DNA of 64,000 bases from Viola odorata (lineage: Eukaryota > Streptophyta > Magnoliopsida > Malpighiales > Violaceae). The stretch spans positions 28,134,579 to 28,198,578 of the forward strand of contig OY829542.1 in assembly GCA_963691705.1 (NCBI GenBank), given 5' to 3'. Each line of letters opens with the position of its first letter. Positions within the stretch are counted from its first letter, which is position 1. Below are positions 9,437-17,568 of the stretch, in pieces. Made by a program: the position numbers and the translations under genes. The notes under the pieces are model-generated. The model saw nothing but the letters and a program-made list of their open reading frames with translations, searched no databases and was not told the DNA's origin.

Positions 9437-10088
9437 AAGTTGAGTCATTTTCAGTGCGTCTACGCAACCAAGTGCCATCATTTTGGGGAATGTATAAATC
9501 TGGATTCATTCCTTCTAGATTAAGAAGTTGATGAGGAGTATAGCTTTTTCCAGGTATATTGGTATCTGGTTTTAGGTATGATGAAGATGGTGAGGTTGGA
9601 GAATCATGAATTATGTTGGGTCTTCTTGGAAAAGGTCTGTTCGATTGAGAAGATGAAGGTCTAGTGATAGTAGGTCTAAAGCTTGGAGTTTGATTAAATG
9701 AAGGTCTAACTGCAGCTCCTCGTGCTCTTGGTCTAAAAATGTATTGGTGGTAATTAGTTCTATAAGCTGGTGTATTACTGGATGAAGTTGTATTTTGAGT
9801 TCTGTTTATAGTCTTATAAACTTTATCTATGGTTTTATTCGTTGCTATAACCATGTTTCTTAATAACTCTATCTTAATTAAATCTTCATTCCATAATGGA
9901 GTTCTATCTGATGATAATGGAACGGCATTATCTCTTTCGTCATTACTATCTGGGTTAAGATCTTCGATATAAGCATTATGCATAAACGTCAGGTGTGACA
10001 CTAATTCTTGTTTAAGATGTTCTAAATCTGAAAGTCTATCAGTTCTTAGTACTGCTAAGCATGTAGCTAGTTTATCCCAAATAGACAT
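9351..10088 (-). CDS. Inverted copy of the small first viral ORF, truncated
   Basis: This is the mirror image of the ORF at 8699, starting MSIWDKLATCLAVLRTD at 10088. Three substitutions in the shared part were seen (V/I, I/T, T/N). As on the other arm, the C-terminal ~17 codons are junction sequence and antisense, not viral coding. The two copies overlap by 86 bp only because each reads through the spacer. Confidence 0.7.
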   Translation of the reverse strand: MSIWDKLATCLAVLRTDRLSDLEHLKQELVSHLTFMHNAYIEDLNPDSNDERDNAVPLSSDRTPLWNEDLIKIELLRNMVIATNKTIDKVYKTINRTQNTTSSSNTPAYRTNYHQYIFRPRARGAAVRPSFNQTPSFRPTITRPSSSQSNRPFPRRPNIIHDSPTSPSSSYLKPDTNIPGKSYTPHQLLNLEGMNPDLYIPQNDGTWLRRRTENDSTFIQRRSGLEMVADLKSPVVPFLNRIVFG

Positions 10089-10289
10089 GATGCATGTATA
10101 TGAGAAAACAGAAATTTAAAACATTTAAGAAAGCTCTGAAGTATGAAAATGTTGTATGAAATTTAAAGCGTATTAAAACTTACAGTGATGTTGCTCAAGA
10201 TGTTTAAAAGCTTTTCTCAAAGGTTTTTGGGATAATTTTTTCTGAAATTTTATTTCTGATTCTGCCTCATAACTGAGGACTTCTTCCCT

Positions 10290-10296
10290 TTATATA
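10290..10296 (-). promoter_or_regulatory. TATA box of the inverted viral promoter
   Basis: This is the same TATATAA box as at 8491 but on the minus strand, pointing towards 9400. The two promoters are convergent, about 1.8 kb apart. Confidence 0.7.
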
Positions 10297-10318
10297 GGGA
10301 TTACATGTCTAGCGGATT

Positions 10319-11177
10319 TCAAAATAGATTACATTTCTCTAAACTAAGAGATAAGGATCTTATCTCTTTTACAATCTTTCTTTTCTTTCTAAAAGTTGTC
10401 TGCCACGATCGTTTTAGTGCTTTGCCAGCTGGTGTCGGCAAAGGGTCTTGTCTTCTTTTTGTCTGCCACGTCTGTTTTGTCTGAGTAGTTGAAATCTTCA
10501 AACGTCTTTGTAGTCTTAATCTTTGTTGTCTTCTAGCTTGCCACGCGTTTCTCATTCTTTGGATAAGTGATCCTTCTTGTCGTTTTCTAATGATTATTAT
10601 TCTTCTCTCTGTAGTTTCACCTTGAGTACTGACTGCAAGGTAAAAGTCTCTCTTTCTTTTTTGTCCTTGTCTAGGTTCGTCTTTTGCAAAAGGAGTCATG
10701 TTTGCAGTATTTTTCTTTTCCCTTTTTTTTTTTTTTTTTTTTTTTTAATTTTCTTCCAAGCTCTGGATAGAGCTCTGTCATCATGTCATTGTCATAGTCT
10801 GGGTCTGAGTTGGCTTGGGTATAGGATTCTCCTCTATCTTCATCGTCTGAGAAGTGGGATAGTTTTTCTAAGAGTTCTTCCTTCATCTTTCGTCTGGTTG
10901 CTCTTGCTGATGACTCTGCTTGAGTTGGGTCTGATTGAAACCTTGATTGTCCTCTGGGTGGAGGATTATCTATAATAGACTCTGATAATGTCTTTAGGAC
11001 TGTGAATCTTGAGGCCTGTTCTTGTGGAAATCTTTTCCACCATTTCACTTTGAATCGTCTGGTGAGTATTGGATGTTGATCTTGCTCCGTCTTGTCTGTA
11101 ATTTCATATTCCCAATATATGATCCATGGGATATGAAACATAAGAGTGAAACTCAGCGTCTTGGGTAGATGTAGGTC
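10319..11177 (-). pseudogene. Inverted 3' half of the third viral ORF, frameshifted
   Basis: The minus-strand copy keeps about the last 250 codons of the third ORF in two frames: 11141-10671 and 10699-10319. The frame changes at the homopolymer (24 T at 10723-10746), which is 13 bases longer than in the plus-strand copy, so 13 mod 3 gives a +1 shift. The second frame reads CGA where the plus-strand copy has its TGA stop, and ends 27 codons later. The copy is also 5'-truncated at 11177. Confidence 0.85.
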
Positions 11178-11283
11178 AAAACCTAAGAGTCAAAACATGG
11201 GAGACTTAAGCGTCAATATATGATCTCATGGGATATGAAACATAAGAGTAGGTCAAAACCTAAGAGTCAAAACATGGGAGACT
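11113..11283. repeat. Templated duplication at the virus/host junction
   Basis: Two direct copies of a composite segment are seen. Copy 1 has viral sequence at 11113-11146 and the non-viral segment 11172-11206. Copy 2 has the same two pieces at 11214-11248 and 11249-11283, but lacks the 25 bp of viral sequence between them. This is what template switching during end-joining repair leaves behind. Confidence 0.8.
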
Positions 11284-11465
11284 CAAAGGTAAGCCTAAGA
11301 TAGCTGGTCAAAGCCCTGCCATTTTGATCCTTTATTGACTTAAGCATCGGAGTTTCTACTCCGGAGACCCCCTCCGGCGCCTTGCAGGTACCTCGGGCGA
11401 TGGGATCCGCCACACTAGAGGCCATATTCCTCACCTACCCCTCTCCAACAGATCAAATCTTATCA
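11284..11465 (+). mobile_element. 3' part of an LTR (Tat-like), 5' truncated
   Basis: The sequence aligns with the last ~180 bp of the complete LTR at 42578-43089. Both share the CTCCGGCGCCTTGCAGGT block and the CTTATCA end, with the primer site directly after. The left edge corresponds to about 25-30 bp past the TATA box of the complete LTR, so U3 is missing and the copy starts near where the RNA would start. Confidence 0.8.
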
Positions 11466-11468
11466 AAG

Positions 11469-11486
11469 TGGTGCTTTCATTGAGAG
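11469..11486 (+). promoter_or_regulatory. Primer binding site after the LTR
   Basis: TGGTGCTTTCATTGAGAG follows the LTR end after three bases. The identical 18-mer follows the LTR at 43092. Its position and TGG start identify it as a tRNA primer site. The tRNA species was not determined. Confidence 0.7.
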
Positions 11487-11501
11487 CTTTAGTTTTATTA
11501 A

Positions 11502-13172
11502 GTGAGCCGCCTTAATAGCCATGCTCTATCTTTTCTCGGAGATTTAAGGAACATAGCTTCTAACCCAGATTCCACGCCTTCTCAGTCCTACGGTATTTCT
11601 CTTGCCCCCCGCAGAGAACTTTTTTCTCCTATTACTACTGCTATTCCTACTGCAGCGCTGAGAACTCCTTCTACTCAACCAGATTTTCTCTTTGGCCAAC
11701 AATGGGAGTATCATCCTCCCAAATGGGCATTTCACCTTCTCAAATGGCAGGATCTAGTTTTTTCACTCCCCCTCCGATGATATCCGTAATGGACAGCACA
11801 AACAATCCTTTGGCGAACTCCCTGATGGCTTTGCGCACACAGTTGGAGCACCTAACCGCATTGGCTACTAGATCTACTCCGAATGCTTCAGGATCCAACA
11901 TTCCCTCTCACGTTTTATTCACCTAGTCAATTATCACTGATCGACTATTTTCGCCCTCACGACACGACGACATCTCTATAACCTTACCTACAACGATAAC
12001 CCCCGTTAGCCTTACGCAGCTCGCTCATAGGCCAGGGGAACTTTCTACGCCGCATACCCATGAGATTCCGGTATCATCGAGTGAACGTTGGCATGGTGAA
12101 GATAGATTCAATTGGGACTCTAGACGAGATGAAATGGCCAGGGATATGTCCCCTAGGCGCAGTGAAAAGTCCAGTAGCAAAGGATATCGAACTCGCTCAC
12201 TAAGGAGTCATAGTCGGTCTCCTAGGCGATATCGCGCACCAGATCTTCGAAGGCAAGTGCATCAGCCAGAGGTCTCTCCTCCCCGTCATCCTCATAGGAT
12301 CCCTGAGCATAACACTGCCCACCCATTTAGCCAACACATTCAAAATCATAGAGTCAGCTGACATGTGAAACTCCCCATGGAGTCTTATGACAGCACGAAG
12401 GATCCCATTTCCCACCTTAACAAGGTAAATTTTTTTTGTGCAATTCCAAACTCACAGCGATTCGGCCTTGTGCTTGATTTTTATCATGACGTTATTAGGG
12501 GTCGCACGTCTTTGGTTCGAGGGACTCCTAGCTGGATCCATCGATAGTTTCCCACAATTGGAAGCTAAGTTTCGGAGTCTATTTAGCACGGCTATCCCCA
12601 TCAGGAAGTCTGCTGCAACTTTATTTGATATAGATAGGAAACCTCAAGAATCTTTGAGGGATTTCCTTAGCCGTTTTGACATGGGAATGTCGTTAACACC
12701 AGACGTTACTGTTGATTTTGTGGTGGAAGCTTTGAAGCGAAACTGTTGTTATGGAAAGCTACGAGACACGTTGATGGTGGACCCCCCAATGACTCTAGAT
12801 GCATTGAGACTGAAAGCTCATAATTACGCAAAAATGGAAGGAGAAGAGAGTAGAGACAGAATTCAGAATGTGCCACAGAGCGCACCTCTGGCTCATACCG
12901 CTCATGCTAACGTGGCTCCTGACACTCGCCTTATTGACGATTACACCCAACGGAAAGATCACATCCCTCAAGCTTCAACCCGACAAAGAGGCAATTTTTC
13001 ACGGGGAAGGCCTGGCAACTCTCCCACTCGGCGACAAGCAGACCCACCCAAGGGCAGAGTTTACGATCCTAATCTTCCTTCCCTTATACTCCCGAGAGCA
13101 GAAATCTTAGCGATTGTTCAACAACGGAAACTACCTATCCTTTACCCAGCCCCTGTAAAACTCGACACATAA
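11502..13172 (+). pseudogene. Degenerate gag of a Tat-like Ty3/gypsy element (copy A)
   Basis: Reading several frames recovers a gag: a Ser/Pro-rich N-terminus (11502-11780), an Arg/Ser-rich stretch (12134-12361), the junction HPFSQHIQ..KLPMESYD typical of Tat gag (12320-12390), and the retrotransposon gag core at 12438-12850 with LWFEGLLAGSIDSF and RDFLSRFDMGM. Frameshifts occur near 11700 and 12430, a TGA at 12359-12361, and the likely start codon is ATA instead of ATG. No protease or polymerase follows. The gag of copy B (43173-44071) is the same family. Not functional. Confidence 0.8.
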
Positions 13173-14213
13173 GGAAAACATGTGGGTTTTTTCCTCGGCT
13201 TAATGATATTAGTAGCCCATGTACTTGAATTATCTTAATGATTTGGCTCATGCACCTTTTTTTGTCCCAATTTGGTCTTTCCAATGCTTGAAGCATATTA
13301 ATTCAGCTCCTCCTCTTCACGTCGTGCATGCATGGCTATTAACTATATAGATGTGGTATTTTTATATTATTTTTACTGATGTGACACTTCACGTTAGCTA
13401 CCACATCATTAGTCATTTTTTTTTTGAAATAGGGTTAAAAATAGAAAATTAGAAAAAATATTTAAAAATTCAAAAACATATAGAAAAAAAACAAAAACAT
13501 TTTATAAAATACATAAAAATGTAAAAAGTAACGAAAAATCGTAAATAATTATTTATAAATAGAAAAAAAATGAAAATAGAAACATGGAGGAAAATTATTC
13601 CTTCATTTTTATCTTATTATTATTTTTTCTTTTCTTCTAGGGGTGTACACGGGCCGGTTCGGTCCGGTTTTGGGCCTAGAACCAGACCGAACCGGAAATT
13701 TTCGGTTCTGGTTAGGTTAGAACTGGACCAAACTAGAAATTTTTGGTTCGGTTCTAATTTTTCCGATTCAGAACCGATTCTGTTCATTTTTCTCAAAACG
13801 ACGTCATTTTTGTGTTTTCTCAAAACGATGTCGATTTGGTGTTAAACACGCAGTTTTGAATTTTTTTTAATAATTCTTTGATTTATCAATTTATAAATAA
13901 TAACCTAATATTATAAAGATATTTTAGTATGATACAAAACATATAAAAATTTAATGTGACTAAATATTAATAAATAATGAGTATTAATATATTGAAATGT
14001 AATGAATATATTTAACAAGTATCTAAATCCAATAATTAATTAGTTATACTTATGTATTGCGTAACACATTAATACAATTTAAATTTAAATCCCAAACCTC
14101 TAAACAATTAACTCAAGTAAATAATGACATTGAAATATAGATACCATAAATCTAAATCATAAATGTCCATTAACCATTACGCAAATTCATTATTTTAGTT
14201 GTCATCTAATTAG
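13173..14213. other. AT-rich non-coding stretch with a GGTTCGG-rich element remnant
   Basis: From 13410 to 13620 the DNA is very A-rich and low in complexity. At 13637-13790 there is a block beginning GGGGTGTACACGGGCCGGTT with repeated GGTTCGG/GAACCG units, of the kind seen at ends of small hAT-like or other non-autonomous elements; no matching second end was found. 13850-14210 is plain AT-rich sequence. No credible gene. Confidence 0.45.
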
Positions 14214-14801
14214 TGATAAGATTCGATCTTCGAGACGATCGGGACGATGTCTACTGTTGGTCGGAGTCGCTGTAGATGATGTCGGATCCACCTGCAAAGC
14301 GCCCGAGGGGGGGGCTCCGGCGTAGACACTCCGATGCTTAAGTCAGTAAGCGGTTCAAAAATAGCAGAGGGTCTAGTAGGCAGTTTTTTGGCTTACTTGA
14401 TGTTTTAAAATGAGAGAGTATTTATAGGCCGCTGGGGGCGATATCTGGGGAAAAGGCGATATCCAGGTGAGATAACGCTCTGGATGACGTTAGGGGCGAT
14501 ACCTGGGGATGACGTCATGGGCGATACCTGAGGTGATGTCATGGGCGATGCCTCTGAGGAGGGTGCCGGGGGCGATACCCATGATGATGTCGGGGGAGAT
14601 AACTCCATGGGTCCCCTGGGATGGGATGATGTCGTGCGTCCAGAGACGCGTGAGTCCTCCCCCCCGCTGATGTCGACCATCCCAGAAAACACCTCACGGT
14701 CTAGTAGCGATAGCTTAGATGTCCGATAGGCTTATAGGATTCCGCCCTCGGCAGGGGTCATAATTACAGCAATGTCCTTGGGATTGTCTTGATTGTTATC
14801 A
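14214..14801 (-). mobile_element. LTR on the minus strand (module family, copy A)
   Basis: On the minus strand this 588-bp segment starts TGATAAC and ends CTTATCA. It holds a TATAAATA box (TATTTATA at 14419-14426), the GACTTAAGCATCGGAGTG block and the CTCCGGCG/GCAGGT block found in the plus-strand LTRs. The left flank differs between copies A and B (ATTAG versus GACGG) while the right flank is shared, so the body of the element lies to the right and this is its 3' LTR. Confidence 0.75.
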
Positions 14802-15750
14802 TAAGCCCAACTGAAAACGAGCCCGAGTGTTTACCAAGGGCTATCATTCCCTGTCCATGTCGGGTATCTTAGGTGAGGGTCCTTTCCTCCTTATGGTGAT
14901 ATATTTGCGGAATCTCCGAGCTTCTTTGTCTCTTTCGATACGATAAAGAACAATTGAACGTTAGGCAGCGCCTAGGTCGGGAGCTTTCCTCCTAGCAAGC
15001 GGGTTCCGGTCTTCGTGCTTGTCCAAAGACTCGTCCTCATGGGGTGCCAAGGAATCAGCGAGAGACGTCGCTAACTCGTCCAGAACCATTAGGATGTCAT
15101 TTTCGCCTAGCGGTATTAACAGGTTTGGGCCATCAGTAGTGCTTAGAAGGTTGCAAACTCGTCCGTGCCGTAGGAGAGTTATTGACGCTGACAAACTACT
15201 GTTGACGTTGCCGCGGACTGCGACCAGGTTCATACCGTTGGGTTAGGTTCGCATACGTTCCGGGTCCATCGGCATGTCGGGCGAACTGCAAACACGTAGA
15301 GGAGATAGGCATTCTACGGAGATATTAGTAAACTTTGTACTTACAGGGATTTTGAGAACATATGGGTTCTTTCTTTCTTTTCTGCTCATGGAGTCAGCGA
15401 TATTGACGCGGTTTTACGCCATCGGCTGCCTATGATTTGTGCGGCTTTATACCACCAAATACCCGCGATACTGGCGAGGCTTTACACTGCTAGGACCTAC
15501 CTGCGACATCAACGCGGCCTTACACTGTGGATACCTACAATCGTATGGCTTTTACGTCATGGCTACCCGTAATATCGCACTCCTTCGCGTTTTCTAGGAT
15601 TCTAACTCGTACTCCTCTCGAGTACCTGCATCGTTAGCAGCGTACAGACATCGATCCTCGTTCCCGCCTCAGGTCCATCGGTCTTTGATGGTAACGGGGC
15701 GGCTCGTCTTTTGAGGACCTCCTCTTTCCAAAGGCCCATTTCTCTGAGCC
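14802..15750. other. Non-coding region between the LTR and the 125-aa ORF (copy A)
   Basis: It is conserved with 44550-45487, starting with TAAGCCCAACTGAAAACGAG. No ORF is shared between the two copies here. About five imperfect copies of a ~35-bp unit, with GCGGCTTTACACC and GGATACC at corresponding positions, lie at 15400-15595, immediately upstream of the promoter of the next gene. They are listed separately. Confidence 0.6.
15400..15595. repeat. ~35-bp diverged tandem repeat upstream of the 125-aa ORF (copy A)
   Basis: Five units of about 35 bp share a core like GACGCGGTTTTACGCC followed by a TACC. The same array is at 45134-45310 in copy B. Its fixed position 150 bp upstream of a TATA box suggests a regulatory array. 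Confidence 0.7.
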
Positions 15751-15753
15751 TAT
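15746..15753 (+). promoter_or_regulatory. TATA box of the 125-aa ORF (copy A)
   Basis: CTATAAAT lies about 65 bp before the ATG at 15813. The same box and spacing occur at about 45486 in copy B. Confidence 0.65.
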
Positions 15754-15812
15754 AAATCTGAGAGCTTTCTTCACTCAAGTTCATCTCATCTTTTTCTTTC
15801 GCAATCTGCATC

Positions 15813-16190
15813 ATGGATCATTTGACCAAAAATTTCCTCCTTTCCAAGGGCCATACTCTCAAGAACCTCAATGATGGTGACGTCGGGTTCCTGGAGAACA
15901 TGCTGATCAAGACCTCCGAGGATATCTTGGAGTTGCAAGGGATGCTGACCCCACTCCATTCCAGGCTGGGAGCTATATCTCTGGAGGATTTCAGTCCTTT
16001 AGATAGCGTGTCGAAGCTGGCCACCTCCATCGCTCGGATTCAAGTGGTCATCGCCATGCTGCAGCAGCGCAAGGACATGCTGGGGTGCTGCTTGAAGGGG
16101 ATGAGGGTCACCTCTGCTGACCTCACTCTAGTCATGGACTCCCTGAGAGACATTCCCGACATACCCAAGGATGCTGGTTCTGACGCCTGA
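15813..16190 (+). CDS. Conserved 125-aa helical protein of the retroelement (copy A)
   Basis: The complete ORF starts MDHLTKNFLLSKGHTLKNLN and ends in a Gly-Ser-Asp-Ala tail. It looks all-helical and Leu/Met-rich, with no signal peptide, membrane segment or catalytic motif I recognise. Copy B encodes the same 125 residues with 12 substitutions and no indel. By eye about 28 base differences are silent, against about 12 changed residues, far fewer than drift would give. It has its own TATA box and an AATAAATAAA poly(A) signal 80 bp after the stop. The function is unknown; a structural or gag-like helper role is only a guess. Confidence 0.75.
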   Translation: MDHLTKNFLLSKGHTLKNLNDGDVGFLENMLIKTSEDILELQGMLTPLHSRLGAISLEDFSPLDSVSKLATSIARIQVVIAMLQQRKDMLGCCLKGMRVTSADLTLVMDSLRDIPDIPKDAGSDA

Positions 16191-16267
16191 AGGCGGTGGC
16201 TCCCTTTGAGCCTTTTTTCTCTTTTTTTTTTTTTTACGCAGCTGTACTTTCCGGCCGTTAGGCCATA

Positions 16268-16277
16268 ATAAATAAAC
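16268..16277 (+). terminator. Poly(A) signal of the 125-aa ORF (copy A)
   Basis: AATAAATAAA follows a T-rich stretch and is repeated in the same context at about 45998-46007 in copy B. Confidence 0.6.
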
Positions 16278-16672
16278 TATTTTTATTATACCCTTTGTAA
16301 CTGTTCTTCTTCTTCAATGTGCCCTTTGTCCTTTTCCGATTGGAGGCATCCTCAGCCCAATTGAAAATGAGTCAGTCATTGGACGACCTTTTCACGACGG
16401 TTTCCTCGCTAACCGTTCTGCATTAATTTTGCGCCGCTGTTTCAGTGTCAACTGATTGTAAAGTTTTGGTTTTCCTCGATCTGTGGAGATTTCGACGGGC
16501 GTGACTGTAAATCTAGATTTGCACTCCAGGTTGTACGCGTGTCAGTTCTCAAGAGTCGCATCGGATGATCAAAAAATTTCTCCCCCTCTTTTGGCTATTT
16601 AATGGGATCCCACTCCATTTTTCCATTCATCTTCTTGCTTATTTTTCCTCTTGACAGGTTGCCTGTGAGCTC
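16278..16672. other. Spacer and promoter of the short acidic ORF (copy A)
   Basis: No ORF is shared with copy B. A TATTTAA box near 16595 and a GTACGCGTGTC (a one-base variant of the CACGTG in copy B) lie upstream of the next start. Confidence 0.5.
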
Positions 16673-17095
16673 ATGGCCGATTCTTATTTTTTGGATACTA
16701 CTGCGCAGGATTCTCCGCCAAGTCCTCCGACTTCGCCAGATTCAGACAATCCTCCTCTGTCGCCTCCATGAAGGCCGTTCGTCCGCCGGCGGGGTCGCAA
16801 GAGGCTGAGGAAAAATGCCTTAAAGGTGTCTGGAATGCTTTCCAATTCTTCCGCCCCTTCTGTTCGGAAGGGGGATGAACCATCTCTTCTTCCTCATGAT
16901 TCACCAAAAATGGCTCTCCCTGCCAGCGTGGGCGTGGAAGCGGTGACGTCAGCCATCGAGGAGGAGTCCAGCCGATCAACGATACGCATAGGAAAGAGGG
17001 TTGATGAGCCTTTTCCTCCCGTCAGTAGAGAGCTATCGTTCTCAGATGATGATGTAGTTTATTGTTATGGTATCTCTTGGTCTGAGGGTGATTAG
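16673..17095 (+). pseudogene. Short acidic/Pro-Ser ORF, interrupted by one stop (copy A)
   Basis: The frame spans 141 codons from MADSYFLDTTAQDSPPSPP to a conserved end with DDDVVYCYGISWS. A TGA at 16769-16771 interrupts it where copy B reads TGG. Apart from that the frame is open. The N-terminus is Pro/Ser-rich, the middle is basic (RRRGRKRLRK), and the end is acidic. I do not recognise a family. It lies between the 125-aa ORF and gene X in both copies. Confidence 0.6.
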
Positions 17096-17568
17096 TTTAG
17101 CGGGTCTTGCCTCTTTGTAGATGCCGTATGGCTTTTCTAAAATGAATAAGATAACGCTTCGTTTTCCTTTTGTCCTCCTATCGCCTTCCCGCATCATTTC
17201 TTTAAACATCAAGGGTTGCCGCGGAGGGATATCTGTTGTTGGGTGCAACCGTCTTTCGGTTTTTTGTCAGTAACTGTCTTCTCCCGAAGACATAAATGAC
17301 TGTCCACGCGTCACTTTCTGCTCCGCACGTGCTTCACTTTTACAGGCTGTCTCTTCTTAAAGTTTGACCTTTATAAGGGAACCACTATTCTCTTTTATTA
17401 CTTTTGCCAATATTTCAAAAAATTTCACACTTTCTCTTTCTCCTGTGCTTCTTTCTGCTCAAGAGAAGTTTCTGCAACTGCTCGCCGGCGCCGACAGCCT
17501 GTTTACTGGCTTTTTCGTTCCAGGTATTCTGTTCCTCTCTCGTCGTAGTTTTATTTTTCCGGTCCCTT
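17096..17568. other. Intergenic region with gene X promoter (copy A)
   Basis: It holds a CACGTG box at 17326-17331 and a TTTATAAGG box near 17370, both conserved at 47059-47064 and about 47101 in copy B. About 190 bp of leader precede the ATG at 17569. Confidence 0.6.

Larger units (their letters stand above)
1..11177. mobile_element. Endogenous caulimovirid (plant pararetrovirus) insertion with inverted flanks
   Basis: This is an integrated, non-retrotransposon viral block. A nearly full-length genome reads on the plus strand from 1332 to 9382: movement-type protein, coat with zinc knuckle, protease, reverse transcriptase, RNase H, a further ORF, a promoter and a small ORF behind the promoter. 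No integrase and no LTR are seen, which fits Caulimoviridae. Both ends fold back into inverted partial copies, and the left copy runs off the window. The single movement-to-RNase H reading order resembles petuviruses and florendoviruses, but genus cannot be settled by eye. The usual tRNA-Met primer site (TGGTATCAGAGC) was not found, so the segment between the small ORF and the movement ORF is probably missing. Confidence 0.9.
7623..11177. repeat. Tail-to-tail inverted repeat, arms 7623-9382 and 9405-11177
   Basis: The 1760-bp left arm and 1773-bp right arm pair around a 22-bp spacer (9383-9404). The 13-bp length difference is explained entirely by a homopolymer: 17 A on the left versus a 30-base A-rich run (two T inside) on the right. 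Other differences are scattered substitutions, so the arms are roughly 99% identical by eye. The repeat holds the end of the third ORF, the promoter and the first ORF, so the two promoters face each other. Confidence 0.95.

Noticed and set aside
8699..10088. Two overlapping 245-aa proteins with intact C-termini
   Set aside because: The last ~17 codons of each are read through the inversion spacer into the antisense arm, so both are truncated copies of one longer viral ORF.
13637..13830. A complete hAT-like MITE
   Set aside because: Only one GGTTCGG-rich end could be seen; no matching inverted end or target duplication was found.
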